Assembly (NCBI RefSeq): GCF_027409185.1
Contig: NC_084470.1
Location: forward strand, 38,987,001-39,051,000
Origin: Cynocephalus volans
Lineage: Eukaryota > Chordata > Mammalia > Dermoptera > Cynocephalidae
DNA length: 64,000 bases
Direction: 5' to 3'
Part shown: piece after piece, positions 23,664 to 36,264 of the stretch
Numbering within the stretch: position 1 is the stretch's first letter
Layout: every line of letters begins with the position of its first letter
Notes under the pieces: model-generated
The model's database searches: none
Told to the model about the DNA's origin: nothing
What the model saw: only the letters and a program-made list of their open reading frames with translations
Position numbers and translations under genes: made by a program

Positions 23664-24275
23664 GTGAGTCTCAATCTTGACCACAGATTAGAGTCAGCGG
23701 GGAGAACTGTAAAAGTCCTGATGCCATTGTATTAGTCCATTTTGTGTTGCTTTAACAGAACACCTGAAACTGGGTAATTTATAAAGAAAAACGAAATCTA
23801 TTGCTTACAGTTTCTGAGGCTATGAAGTCCAAAGTTCATCTGGCAGTAGTCACAGTGACCCCAGGGGTGTCACATTGCACGATGGTGTAATCAGAGAGAG
23901 CAGAGACAGTTCCTCATGCACTGTCCTTTCAAAGCCCTCAGAACCAAGCCCATGACCACCATTTTTAATCCATTCACTATGGCATGGTCTTCCAATTTAA
24001 TCACCTCTTCAAGGCCCCACCTTTCAATCACTATAATAGGATTTCCCACCCTCTTAGCAGTCACAGTGGGGGCTAAGTTTCTAGTACATAAAACTTGGGG
24101 GACACAATTCAAGCTGCAATGAGTTTCAGGTGGACATAATTCAATCCACTACACCCATGTCACACCCTGCACCAATTAACTCAGCATCTTGATGGGTGGG
24201 ACCCAGGCATCAGTACCAATTTAAGTTCCCCAGGTGACTCCAGTGTGCAACAAAGATTGCAAATCACAAAACTCC
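23664..24275 (+). repeat. MER5A-like hAT fossil split by an LTR
   Basis: Left part 23664-23727 ('gtgagtctcaatcttgacca...agattagagtc') and right part 24154-24275 ('ttgatgggtgggacccaggcat...ccaggtgactccagtgtgc') join into one MER5A-like element of about 185 bp, close to its usual size. The intervening 426 bp is a MaLR LTR. Confidence 0.7.
23728..24153 (-). mobile_element. MaLR solo LTR inserted in MER5A
   Basis: 426 bp with TG...CA termini. The + strand starts TGTATTAGTCCATTTTGTG and ends AATCCACTACA; read in reverse it is a MaLR LTR ending 'caaaatggactaataca'. Flanking 5-mers GCCAT (23723-23727) and CCCAT (24154-24158) match at four of five positions, consistent with an aged 5-bp duplication. 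Opposing open frames at 23891-24122 are shadows inside it. Confidence 0.8.
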
Positions 24276-24365
24276 TCCATTTTCATGTCAGGGTTACCAG
24301 GAAGCACACATGCAGTTCCCCAACCACCTTGATAACATGCAGATCTACAGAAATGTGCTACTGAT

Positions 24366-24490
24366 GGCAATGGTTCTCGAGCTTACCTGCATATCAGAAT
24401 CTCCTAAGGAACTTTTTAAAAAATCACAATGTCCAGGTCACAGGCCAGATCGATTAAATCAGAACTTTATAGGATTGGAAGCCAGGCATA
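24366..24490 (+). repeat. MER5-like hAT fossil
   Basis: 'aatggttctcgagcttacctgcatatcagaatctcctaaggaac' followed by a degenerate 'gtccaggtcacaggccagat...aaatcagaac' matches the MER5 layout. Confidence 0.6.
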
Positions 24491-24554
24491 AATAGAAGTA
24501 CTTTTTTCAGTTTCTTGGATTTTTCAAGAAATTCAATGTCTCATTTCTGTAGCT

Positions 24555-24796
24555 CAAATGCTTCTTACAGTTTACTATGGAAATTAATCACCTGTGGATG
24601 CTGAAAAAATGCAGACTCAGATTCAGTAAGTCTGGAGTAAGGCCCAAGATCCTGCATTTCTGTATGATCACACAGACTCTTACAAGTGAGTTTGAAAGTC
24701 ATATTTTAGTAGGTGCTTTTCGTATGTGCAAAGGGAAAACTCGAAGCTCCTGGGTGAGATTGATGCTGCTGGTCAATGTACTATACTGTGAGCAGC
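24555..24796 (+). repeat. MER20-like hAT fossil with internal 80-bp insertion
   Basis: 24555-24664 ('aatcacctgtggatgctg...agattcagtaagtctggagtaaggcc...gcatttctgta') and 24745-24796 ('agctcctgggtgagattgatgctgctggtc') are consecutive parts of MER20. The 80 bases between them (24665-24744) are not MER20 and recur at 25115-25194. Confidence 0.65.
24665..24744 (+). repeat. 80-bp duplicated segment, copy A
   Basis: Starts TGATCACACAGACTCTTA. It aligns without gaps to copy B at 25115-25194, with about 67 of 80 positions identical by hand count. It interrupts the MER20-like element. I do not recognise its family. Confidence 0.65.
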
Positions 24797-25114
24797 AAGG
24801 CTTTAGTCTGTTTTCTTTTCAGAAAGCTACTGGGGAACATAAACACAAGTAAGCAGCTGCCTTGGGAGTTTTGGGGAAGCCCCCATGCTCTTGTCAATGA
24901 TGAGAGAGAATAACAAAATAAACAAACAAAGAAACTCATGCCCCTTTCTGACACCACATTCTTTCATTGCCAAGTCCAAAACCCCAAAATCTCTGCTCAG
25001 AGGAGATAAAATGTGCTCACTACTTTGAGGTCCTTGGGTTCTTGTAACATTTTTGCATTAGGTTCTACTTTTACTAGTTATTCTGTTGCCAGTAGAACAA
25101 CTTTCTGTATTAAA

Positions 25115-25194
25115 TGATCATACAGACTCTTAGAAGTGAGTTTGGAAGTCATCTTTGAATGGGTGTTTTTTGTATGTGCACAGAGAAAACATGA
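25115..25194 (+). repeat. 80-bp duplicated segment, copy B
   Basis: Starts TGATCATACAGACTCTTA. It is a copy of 24665-24744, lying 450 bases further on outside any recognised transposon. Confidence 0.65.
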
Positions 25195-25222
25195 GGCAAG
25201 GGCAGGATTCTCAAAAATGGAT

Positions 25223-25282
25223 ATGTGGCTAACAAAGAAATTATGTGCCTAATAAAGAAATTATGTGCCTAATAGAGAAAAG
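25223..25282. repeat. 20-bp tandem repeat, three copies
   Basis: The unit ATGTGCCTAATAAAGAAATT is repeated at 25223-25242 (two changes), 25243-25262 (exact) and 25263-25282 (diverging at the end). Confidence 0.9.
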
Positions 25283-25654
25283 GCCGTCCACAGTTCTCTA
25301 GCTGTCAAATCTCTCCCAGGAACACACTCCAACATATTAAACACCACCTTCTGTTTTCTTTGATGGAATTGAAGAGGGGCACTGGCAAGTAACTAGTCCA
25401 CAAATGTCTAGCCAATAAAAAGGGTTACAGAATTTGCATACAATATAGTACATTAAACCAAATCTAGAATCATAAACTGTAATATAGATAAATGTCAAGT
25501 TCTACACCTTAGGCCCAATAAATCAATTATACAGTTGATTTTTTACAGATTGGGGGGATCTGGTGTAATAGGAGTAAATGAATATTTAAAAGATGTACAT
25601 ACTTTAGCTAAATGTAAGGACAAATTAAGTCAGTAGAGTAATGTTGCTGCTATT

Positions 25655-25780
25655 TACTCTTTCAATTATTCAGAAAACCTAGACTAAGTTAGTGCTAGAC
25701 ACTACATATACAGAGAATGAGACAGGACCTCTGGTGTTGATAAAGTTCTAATCTGGTAGTGAGGAAGTTATAACTGACAT
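25655..25780 (-). repeat. L2 LINE relic
   Basis: 'attcagaaaacctagactaag...tagtgctagacactacatatacagagaatgagacagg...gataaagttctaatctggtag' follows the antisense L2 3' end order. Confidence 0.6.
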
Positions 25781-28700
25781 AATCATCTACAGAATGAAGT
25801 ATTGATTCAAAGCCATATTTGTCCACCTCTGGTTCACTGGTCAACACGAGATGATGCAGAGAACTTCCAACTCTGGAAACTCGTGACTGAGTTGAATGCT
25901 ACAAGGTCATTGTCTTGTCTATGAATGAAAAGAACAATTAGAGGTGTTCACACAGATCTAAAAGGAGTTAGGATCTGAATGCACTGAAGGTCCCAACTAG
26001 AGACTGGGTTACAATTGACAGGCATCCCTCAAGAGCCTCGAAGGCAAAATGTCCCAATAGTCAGTCAGAGCAACTGTCAGGAGGAGACTGCCATCAGGAC
26101 TGAGGAAAGAAAAGTAAGATTGAAGCAAAAAACGGGGATTGAAAAATCAAATACAGGGGTAAAATGAAGCCTTGGAAGCATGATAAGTCCCCAAAGCATC
26201 AGTGGACTGAAAGTTGAGTGTACCTGAGAGATGGATTTAGGTGATGGCTTTGGATAAAACTGTAGAAAATCCTCAGGTTTCAAAGACATCTTTACATGGT
26301 ATCACATGTGTGATTAAAGACTTCCGATTGTTCTGGAAAATTAGACTCAAAGTCTTAGCCCAGTCTATGAGACTTCCAGGTGGGTCTTATGTCCATAAAA
26401 AGGTGACTAAGGTAAAGTGGACCTTCCTGCTCTTTCTCCAGCTGATAGCGAGGGTATAGATTGTGTCTAGCTGTGACAATTCCCCCATTAATCATAGCCC
26501 TGATGCATTTCAACCAGACAGCTAGGGATGAATTCCCCTACCCAGTGTGCTCCAGAATTGATAATAGTTGGTGCTGACCTGAGTGAACAGAGAGAATCAA
26601 GTTTTCTCGTGTTGGTAAAACACCTTTTCTTATAAATCACATCTTTGCTAACCCAAAACAGAGAGGATTTTAAACTTTAACATTCCCTCTGTCGTTTTCA
26701 TACTTCACTCATTCTGTACAAGTGAAGCTGATGTTCAGTTTCTCACTGGTATTCCACTCCATTTCATTTCTCATTATTACATGTGGATCTCTAGTGACAC
26801 TAAGAACCATTTGTAAAAAGTTACTTTTCTTGAAACCACTGTAGAACAATTCTGGAAATAGTTCCATCCTCACTAGAATTAATAACCCTTCAGCCATCCC
26901 TCCAGACTTTTTTTCATCTTTAGTGGAGCACAGTTTTGAGTCTAAGCCACTAAATTCTTCTCCTGAAATTACCAGTCAACAAATTTTACTTGAGCTTTCT
27001 AGGCTTTGGGCTTAAACATTAGGTTTAATAATTTTTAAAAAATCAGGATAAAAGAAGAAACCATTCCTTGGCTCAGTAAATTAATCCAGATAATCTGACT
27101 ACAAATCCTCCTGTTAGGGGCAGATTTGCAAAGCCTCAGTCAACACAAGGGGGACGTTTCATAAAATCCTGTCTCTGCCTCAGAATGTTTTGCTCCCTTA
27201 TTCTCAAAAAGCAGGCCTTACCAGCAAGATGCCTAACACACTACTTGATTTAAAGTCTTTTTATCCTGTCTAAAGTTTTGCCACATTGAAAAATAAGATC
27301 AAGGAATTAAAGGTGTCACGATAATAATATGTACATATGAATTGCAAATTGTCTTATCACTGTAATTGCCCATTTTACCCGATTATTTCCTTTCTTTATG
27401 CTTCTGGTTATCTTTTCTCTTTCTATTTCAGTTGTCATTCTTTCCTCTCTCTTTCAACCCTTTTTTCCTTATTCTCTTTTGCTGTCCACAATAGAACCAC
27501 CCTAGAAAATATTTCATATGAAGTTTCTAGAGAAATATGTTTTTTTTCTGAATTTTCAAAGTGACAGTTTCTTTTCATGCAATCCTATCTCCTTTGCTAT
27601 GAAATGTGGCATTCGGCTTATAGGACGGTTCAAGACTTCTCAGCTTCTTTGGAGCTGGAGATGAAGGGAAGAATGGAAGCTTGTGACTGGCAGGAAGTTT
27701 TCTATTTTTATCTGTGAAGTTTTCAGCCGCCAGTTCTGCTTGGAGGTGATTTGTATCACTTTAAAAGTTGAAAGAGGACAAAGATGGATCCATTTCCTTT
27801 CTAAAGAAAAAAGAAAACCGAGCAATTGTGATAATCCTTTAGAAACAATGACCTCTCAAGGACAAACTGCTTCTATTTCAAGGTTTCTGGGATTCTACAC
27901 ACTCTTCTTGGTGAATGGCCAGATGTCCAAATATGGGGGCTGTTATAACTCGGTTGGGGGTCATCCACCGGGAAAACAAGTAGTCAGCTCCAGGAACAGC
28001 CATCACGATGGAATTTAGCATTTGTGATCAATTCAGCCAACAGCTATAGCTCAGCTCTGGATCAAGATACAGCCAATCTCTCTTCTATGTGGACAATCTA
28101 GGAAGGAATTATTCTGGTCAATTAAATACGTCAATTGGGTTATTCTAAATGCACTGCATTAATTCTACACCGGTACTGACCACATCACATTATAAGCATC
28201 ACTTTACGTTTTGCTCTCCTTCAAATAGCCGTTCACTATTTGAAGTAAACATCTATGTTATATTTATTTTTGTTGGCACATACCCAGTAGAGGAGACACA
28301 GGTATGAGTTATGTTTTTTTTTAATGTGGCAAGTAATGAAAAGTACAACTCAAATTGGCTTAAATATTCAGAAAACATGAACAATGTGGAGTAATTCTAG
28401 CTGCAAGTAAAGCAGTGAAGATATGTCAAGTATCTTATGTACTTGGTAGGTAAGTAAAAATGATTCAACATTCCATAAGTATTCCTTCCCCAGGCCGATG
28501 GCCTGTGGTACCAGAGGAAAGATGACTGGTTCCTTTAAGACATGGAAAAGGACTTAAAAGGGTCTCAGCACCCTGCCACAAGTACTTTCAAACAAGTGCC
28601 TAATGGTTGAAAACCCATTTACAATGGACAAAAGTGTTCCAAAGAGAAAAGTCTTATGAAGGAAGCAGCTTTGAGAGAAAGGCCAGAACTCATCCTCCCT

Positions 28701-28829
28701 CTAGAAGGCAACTCTATAGACAAATACGGTCCTGAGTGACTGAGAGAACTTTGCAAGAGGGAAGAGTAGCATTCCGGACCAACTGGAAGTGATGCTCAAA
28801 TGAACTGCTGGTCCTGCCACTTGGAGATG
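25781..28829. other. Unique-looking intergenic sequence
   Basis: Three kilobases with no gene or confident repeat. Short open frames at 26077-26459, 26709-26897, 27337-27564 and 27640-28018 occur on both strands without domains. A pyrimidine-rich patch lies at 27405-27485. Confidence 0.4.
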
Positions 28830-28965
28830 TCGTTCCCTTGCTTCTCTCCTCGCGAATTCCAACTGATCCTATAAATCCCTCCTCTCATTTGTTCTTATAT
28901 CCCCAGTGCTGACGAAAGCCTGGCTCAAACTAGGCTCTACATAAATGTGTGCTCAAAAAGGCTCT
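28830..28965 (+). repeat. L2 LINE 3' end relic
   Basis: 'ttgttcttatatccccagtgctgacgaaagcctggctcaaactaggctctacataaatg' is the L2 tail in sense orientation. Confidence 0.65.
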
Positions 28966-31679
28966 CCACAAATTGGATAAATAAATTTGAGGAAAGGCTT
29001 ATTGAGACCCATTTTACTGTCAAGAAATAAAGGGGACACTAGTCATATAAATCCATACTCCAGTGGCCCTCATGGCAATGCCATTGGTAAGTGTGATCTA
29101 AGGCCCACCTCAGGAGCAACTCTTTGAAGACATGAGAGCCTGTTGTAGCAACCCCCCTGGCACCTTGTACAATATCAGTCTCTGAGACAGACTATATAGG
29201 TGGGGCACAGTCTCCAACATATGAAGACAGAACAGTCACCTACTGATTTTTTTTTAAATATAAACATTTAAAATTTGAATTGTATAAGGCACCTCAAGAG
29301 CTTAAAATGCCAAGGAAAATTCTTTTTTATATGTGTAATTTGGGTAAGATGTCAGTTCTGAAAAGGTTAAAGCTCTCAAGCAGTATTGACAGGAAAAAAT
29401 ACAACCACCGTAAACAAACAGCAAACAAAGACATTAGCTAGGTTTTTATTGGAACTAACTATCATATATTGAGCTTATCATCATTTATCATGTCAGGGCG
29501 GTTTTAGAAGTGGGGGAGAAAAAAGATAGTAGAAAAAATAATATATGTTACTTTGACTTCACTTGAAAAAACTTTCGGTTACTTAATAAAAAATCTATGT
29601 GGCAGGTAAGGGAAAAGAGATAATGTACTTATTTTTTGACTTTATATCATTCATTTATGCTTTTATTCATCTTTTATTAATTCATACCATCTTTTATTTC
29701 AAAAATAATTTTAAGGCAGCTTGAGAACATTTAAATAACACAGGTAATGTTTTACTGTTTAATAATTTACTCTGGGGGTCAATGCCTGCAGAGAAATGGC
29801 AAATGTTACTGTCACCCAAGAGTGATCTTTCCTGAGATAGGCTGGCAGAAAGCTGGTGTAAACACTGTATGTGAATTAAAATGAAACAAACATGTGGCTC
29901 CATTATTAAAAAGGCAGTTTCTTTGGTTTTCTATCTAGCATGACATTCCATCACGCATAGCCAGGCAGCAACCCGTCCCCACAGCTGTGAACCCCCTTGT
30001 CTCCCGGGAAGGCAAGCTCATTGGTGACAAGGTGGTAGGTAGGATACATGGGGATTAGATGGGCTGAGCACTCAACAGAGAGAGTCGTGGGTTGGGGAGT
30101 ATAAAATGGGCCCTCTTTCTCATGTGATCCCACAAAACCCTAATACGCATAACCTGGGTTTCTCTGAGAAGCCATTAGGTTGGGGAGAGGGGAGAGGTGA
30201 GTAACAAGCTAGAATTAGACAGTGCCCAAACCAAGCACCTCACAAAGACAGGCTCATAATGGGAGGTGTCGCAAAGAATTGTGACCGGCAATTTGAAGGG
30301 ATGTTGAGGAGAACCATGCTTTTTGAAATCTCCAGTGGAAGAAAGGGCCCAAATGACATCTGAGCTCCATATAGCTGCAGAGTCAACAGCAAACCACCCT
30401 TGCTTTTCTTCCCTTTATTCTGTATTGGCCCCGCTCATATCAAGCTTTTCATCACACTCCCATGTCTTCTGGCCACAAGTAAGTCGTGTGCTGAATGATT
30501 ACCATGTGAACCTTTCCATTCGGACTTTATTCTAACACCTCCTTAGGTCTTCATTTACACTTCAGAATTCTTGTCCCTGCTTTAAAAAAAAATTGACTTT
30601 TTTCTTCCAGGGAAGAAATGTTTTAATTTTGTTAAATTATGTTAACTAGATGCCTGCATTTCATTACTGCTTTCCAATTCTGTCTGAAGTTCTCAGGTTG
30701 AGATTTCAGGACATCCCATGGTTAAGTCATTCTCAATGAAGGAGACACACCACTGGATGAGGCAATCAATGGGACCAGGGCCCAGGGAGAATGGAAGAGC
30801 CCAGCACTCCACAGGCCACAAAAGTCTTCTTATTTCAAATAAAAGAAACTATTGTAGCTCTAGGAATTGCCTTTATCACCAAAGATTCAGTACCTGTCTG
30901 CTGAGAAGCGTCTTCATTCCTCTAATGTGGCATGGCTTCTTGATATTAATTACAAACAACATCACCAGACATGCTGAATGTAGCTTGGTTCCTTAAAGTC
31001 CAGGCCCAGCACACCACCAACCAAACAGTTCTCTGAAGCCGACGGAAGGTACAGGTTTGAGGTGGCACTGTGTGGTGATGGCAGCCCCTGGGGAAGCTCG
31101 CTCACTTGTTAGTCTATATGCTGTTTGTATTCATCTTTTGCCTTGATAGAACAAAGAAAGCAAATGAACAGGCATCATGGTGAGGAACCAAGGTCCAGCT
31201 CTGTCTAGGACATGTTGTCCCTCACTGTAACTTTAGCTCCAACCCACATGGCCATTTGGAACATCACGAGGAGGATGTGATACAAGCAAGCCCAGGAATC
31301 AGGGGACTGGGTCTTACTTATAGCTACTAACAAGCTGTGTGGCCCCAGACAAACCATGTTCTTCTTTGTCAATTAGTTCCCTCAATGAAGATAAAAGACT
31401 AGGGATAAACCATTCTCGAGGCTCCTCCCTTAACAGAGGTCATGGAGAATGTCTGTTCATAAGTCTTATCCTCTTTCTGTGGTTTATAAAATAAAGTTCA
31501 AGTTTGTCACCCTGGCTTTACACACTGTCAATAATCTGACATTAATTTATACTCCCCTTCTCTTCCTCCCACCCATGCCTGTGCAGTTCTAAAGAAGGCA
31601 AGAGATAAGTACACTCATTCTGAGGTCTGCAAAACCACTGACACCTTTTGGCCTGCCCCCATAATAGGGCCCTAGAAGA
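28966..31679. other. Unique-looking intergenic sequence
   Basis: No gene or clear repeat seen. AT-rich at 29240-29720. Open frames at 29694-29903, 29951-30133, 30323-30535 and 30718-30996 lack domains. Confidence 0.4.
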
Positions 31680-31770
31680 GACTGTCTTTTTTTCTTCTTT
31701 GAATACCTAGGCTAGCCCAGAGCCTGGAACATTATAAGTGCTCAGTAAATATTTGTCAAATGAAGAAACA
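31680..31770 (+). repeat. L2 LINE 3' end relic
   Basis: 'gcccagagcctggaacattataagtgctcagtaaatatttgtcaaatgaa' is a good L2 tail. Confidence 0.75.
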
Positions 31771-32829
31771 CAACGTGTTTCTTCTCCCAAGGCCGTTTGT
31801 TTACTAGTCAAAAATGCACTGTTAAAATTGCTGATTTTCATGTGCCAGTCACTAGCAATTGCTTTTGTGAAGGATAGGGAAGTTTTCTGGCACAACTGTA
31901 GGTCTATGTCCTAGTGGCCATGCACCCTTTTGCATCCCCCGATGCTGTAGTCACATATCTTGGGTCCTTTTTTCATATACCTTCTGGGACCTGGCATGGC
32001 TTTCTCTCTGAGAAGACTTTTCCCAAGCCCTGTACCATCCATGAAGTCTCCTCAATCTGCCAGCCCATATCTTTCCTCTTCGACACTCCTATGTTTCTTA
32101 GCACATCTGCTGCCATTCACCTAATACTTACATATATAAGTATTTAAATTTTCACAGGAAAAAGCATAGGGCATGGGGTGAGCAGATCCAAATCCTAATC
32201 CTAAATTGGCCCTGACCAGCTCTAAGATTATGAAGAAGTCTCTTACTTCGCTGGATCTAATGAGGGGACTTGGTGAATCTGGCCTACAAATAAGTTTTGA
32301 CTTTTGTGCTTAGGGATTGATAGGGTCTGTCTGGAGCAGATCTCTGTGAAGATTTAGAAGACAGGTTCGGAATCAATGGAATAAAGTTTATTTAGCAACA
32401 GCTACTGTGGAGAGCAAGAAGGGCATCCCAGTACTAGCCTCAGGACGATTTTAAGAGTATATGGGCCCATGTTGTCTCTCCTATGTGGTCTTAACATTGT
32501 CCTTCCCGATACTTCTCTGAGTATGGCTAGGTGCCCTGCACGTAATAGCTGTTTTACCAAGGAACTTTGAATTTTGAAAGCAGACATTTAAATTAAATCA
32601 AAACACATTGAAAGAAATATATAAATTTCTTTTTCCAGAGCATATTTTTTTGAGAGTTTATTTTTACTTCACTACTTTGAGACTTAAAATGTGGGTTTCT
32701 CTGGAAAGAATTCCATATATCCAGTATGATGATGAAAAGCTTTTAAATTCCACTAGAAGGTTATCGCCACATGTTTGATGAATTCCAGATGATTAGGCAA
32801 TTGAGATATTTCTTTTTTCTTTTCTTTTT
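31771..32829. other. L2/MIR-like patches in otherwise unassigned sequence
   Basis: 31985-32150 ('gcatggctttctctctgagaagacttttcccaagcc...') resembles a more internal L2 segment. 32170-32280 resembles a degraded MIR ('gatccaaatcctaatcctaaattggc'). The rest is unassigned. Confidence 0.4.
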
Positions 32830-33400
32830 TTTTTGTATGCCGCATTTATTTTTAATTTTTCTAATAACAGCTTTATTGAGATATAATCACATACCATAAA
32901 GTTTACTCTTTTGAAGTGTAGAAGATAATGGTTCTTAATGTATTCCCAGAATTGTACATCCATCCCCACTAACTCCAGAAAATTTTTATCACCCCAAAAA
33001 GAAGGCTTGTACCCATTAGCAGTTCCTCCTCATTCTCTCCTCCCTGAGCCTCTGGTAACTACTAAACTACTTCCTGTCTCTATGGGTTTGCTTATTTTGA
33101 ACATTTTATATAAACAGAATCATACAATATGTAGTCTTTTGTGACTGGCTTCTCTCACTCAGCATAGTGTTTTCCAGGTTTATCTATTTGTGACATGTAT
33201 TAGTACTTTCCGTTTTTTATGACTGAATAATATTTTATCATATGGATATAGCACAATTTGTTCATTCATTCAGTTGATGCACATTTGGGTTGCTTCCACA
33301 CTTGGGTTATTATAAATAATGCTGCTATGAACACATACAGGTTTTTGTGAAGACCTTTGTTTTCAAATTTGTTAGGTCAAATGGTAAATTTGTCTTAAAT
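32830..33400 (-). mobile_element. L1M LINE 3' end
   Basis: Antisense L1: 'taacagctttattgagatataat', 'agtttactcttttgaagtgt', 'attgtacatccatccccac', 'gagcctctggtaactactaaac', 'catagtgttttccaggtttat' and 'aataatgctgctatgaacac' occur in order, preceded by a T-rich tail at 32812-32835. Confidence 0.85.
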
Positions 33401-34129
33401 TTTTTGAAGAACTCCCAAAACAGAGATATTGGGGGATATACAGGTTAAGATTAATCCCTCATATTTTAATTATATTGTTCCTAAATGATAAGTTCTACCT
33501 TATCTCTCCACTTTTATAATCAAGCAACTTAGTGACATACTCAATCAGTAGCAGGGAAACTAACTAAAGAGGAAATTAAGCTTGAGTTGTGAGTAGAATG
33601 ATCTAGTACAGATGGGGAAAGCCTCATCATAACTGAGTCTGTTCCCCACACACACTGAAATAATGATGCCACTTTCCAGAGATCAGTGGGGGCAGGAAAT
33701 GTGCTTTCTTTCTCAAAGAAAGGAGCTTTCTATGAGATTCCTTTAAGGAAATGATTGCTAAGTCTGATATGCACCGCACAGGGAGTTGCCAATCTTTGGA
33801 CAATTTGTCAGCAATTCTTCCTCCTCTTTTTCCTCCTCATTTTCTTGGAATTTCTGCTTTTCCTTCTCCATCTCACAGACAAATTATTTTTACTAAGAAT
33901 GGAAGCACATTTCTTAGTGAAGATCAAAACATTTGGAGAAGACTTGTTCTGAAGCTGACTCTGGAGTTCACCTGAGCCTGTATCCTCATATGTAATAACA
34001 CCTACGCCAGGAATTGTTTTGAGGAAATGTGATGTAATAAATGAAAAGTATCTAAGATAGTTCCTGTCAAACAGAAGATTCTAAGTGAACATTTCAGTTA
34101 CCTCCCCTTCTCTCTAATATCAGGCAAAT
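33401..34129. other. No recognised feature
   Basis: Non-coding. Overlapping open frames at 33751-33975 read through a pyrimidine-rich patch and have no domain. Confidence 0.35.
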
Positions 34130-34345
34130 TTGGGTTGTCCAAAAAGTACTAAGCTTACAGTCAAAAGATATGAATTTGGGTTTCAGGTTTTTTTGTTTGT
34201 TTGTTTGTTTGTTGTTGTTGTTGTTGCTGTTTTTGGGGGTTTTTTTAACTAGCTTTAAGAACTTGGACAACTCAACCTAAGCCTCAGTTTTCTGTCTTTA
34301 AAATGGAAACAATTATGCCTCCTTTCCCTCACAGCTGCTTACCTC
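34130..34345 (+). repeat. MIR relic containing a (TTTG)n/(TTG)n repeat
   Basis: MIR-like sequence ('tacagtcaaaagatatgaatttgggtttcagg' and 'cctcagttttctgtctttaaaatgg') is interrupted at 34190-34229 by TTTG then TTG repeats and a T/G-rich run. Confidence 0.65.
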
Positions 34346-35541
34346 CCAAGTGGATGAAGAAGTGTTTGCAAATGTATGGGTAGTCTATGAATATGCATTA
34401 ACAAGATTTCCTTTTTCCTCCATTCCCTTGACAGGTTCCATACTTGTTTCATGTCCTCATTGGCAACAAGGGATTAGAGGGAAAAGGACACACCTAGACT
34501 CCAAACATATGGACTGCCATGGGCTGCTATCCCCACTCACTCTATGACACATAGATTCCACATTTGGGATCAAAACTCTTCTCTTTTCCTGATTTCTGAT
34601 ACTCAGTACTGAGGTAAACATGATGCTGCACTGAAATGAAGCTAGAATCTTCCAGCATGGAGCAGTAACAAGCCCCCAGTTTTCATAGAGATGGCACAGA
34701 ATCATTGTGAGTCTAGCAGAGGTCAAGAGCACCCAGGGTCCATGTAATTTTCATTACTGACCTTCCTCATGGTAAAAGCACACAGTACCAGATACATGTC
34801 TTTACATGTTCAGTCCAGTGTATGCTTTATTTTGGGGGGTGGGTGGGAGGGACTATGAAGAGGAAAGCCTAATACTCATGACACCTACTGTAGATTGCAT
34901 GACTCAATAGATTGTAGCCTGCTTTCCTGAACTATAGAGTCTGTCAAACTAAAACCTGCATTTTAAAATTCCCATGAAGCTAGAAATCCATAGGTGAACT
35001 AAGTTTTACCACACAGACACAATCCCACGTGTCAGAGAGAGGAAGGGAGGAAATTGAAGAAGTGTTCCACATGAGAAGATCCTATGTCTGGCAAGCAGGT
35101 ACCTGGTTATTCTGGACCATAGAGAACATCGTGAGGTCCAGCCCTTGATATCACATTGGTGAGTGGTAGGTGGTATCAGTGGTGTGTTTCTACTAAAGAA
35201 CTCCATGACATGATTTGTTTCACGTGCCTGCATTGTTCTTCACTGAGTAACACCTAAGCCTTAATTCCTGCGAGCTACTTAATACCCTCTCATATCTCTT
35301 TATGATCGTTAGCTATAGTGGATTCTGTTGTCAGTGATAAGAACCTTGGCCAATAGTACTCCATCAAGGCTTTTCACTTAGGAGAGTGAAAAAGAACCAC
35401 TGAATTCAGATCTAGCCAAACAATTGGAAAAGGTAAAAACAGCTGTTAGTTTTTAAAGTTAGTTTTATGTAATATGTCTAATATTATGAAGTTGAGTGAT
35501 AATGTAATTATTACTTTCTTGATTTTAGTCAATTTGAGGCT
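34346..35541. other. No recognised feature
   Basis: Non-coding, with a G-rich patch at 34834-34852 (ggggggtgggtgggaggga). Open frames on both strands between 34350 and 35233 are without domains. Confidence 0.35.
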
Positions 35542-35594
35542 ATATGTATGCAAAGTTGATAAAGTCATATGTATGCAAAGTTGATAAAGTCATA
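35542..35594. repeat. Perfect 25-bp tandem duplication
   Basis: A 25-bp unit beginning ATATGTATGCAAAGTTGATA occurs twice in exact tandem at 35542-35566 and 35567-35591, with three bases of a third copy. It includes ATGCAAAG, an octamer-like motif. Confidence 0.95.
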
Positions 35595-35978
35595 AAGTTT
35601 TTTTGGTAAAGTCTACTTTTTCCTCTTTAATGCTTCCAAACCTTTTTTCTAGATCTGTTTTTCTCAAATTAAAAACAACAGTTGCCTGCCAAAGGTTAAT
35701 AAGGGTATTTTAATTAGTGTTAAGAAAGCCTCTAAATTTGCGAACAAATATTTTAAAATTATAATGTGTAAAATTAACACAGTTCTAAACATATTTTGCC
35801 CTTCTGGGTCATTCTGCTATGGAACTCTTGGTTTTTCAGGTTCACTTGAAGCACTACATGTGAATCATGGCTTGTGTCTTGGAAGAATTTTGAGAGGCAG
35901 GGACACCTGTACTTATTTTAGACAAGAGAGAAAGCCAAAGGACATTTAGCAATTGGCTACTGCCTCATACTTGTTTAA

Positions 35979-36016
35979 AAACAAACAAACAAAAACAAAC
36001 AAACAAACAAAAAACA
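35979..36016. repeat. (AAAC)n microsatellite
   Basis: Interrupted run of AAAC units in A-rich sequence. Confidence 0.9.
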
Positions 36017-36264
36017 CATTACTCTCTAGCTCCAGGAGCTGGACACTTTTCTTCCAGGTTGAAGCCCTGTTTTATTCTTGTTTGAATTTCCCAGACTAGT
36101 CTTTCTTTAAAACCTAATCACTTTGCCAGGGCACTGTAATGGGTTGAAAAAAGTCAGAGATAATCTCCCTGCCTACTCAGGGCAATACTTTTTATCTTCT
36201 CATAATTAATTCATTCATCTGTGGTGGAAGCTGCTATATATTTACCATAAACTGTTTACCCCTT

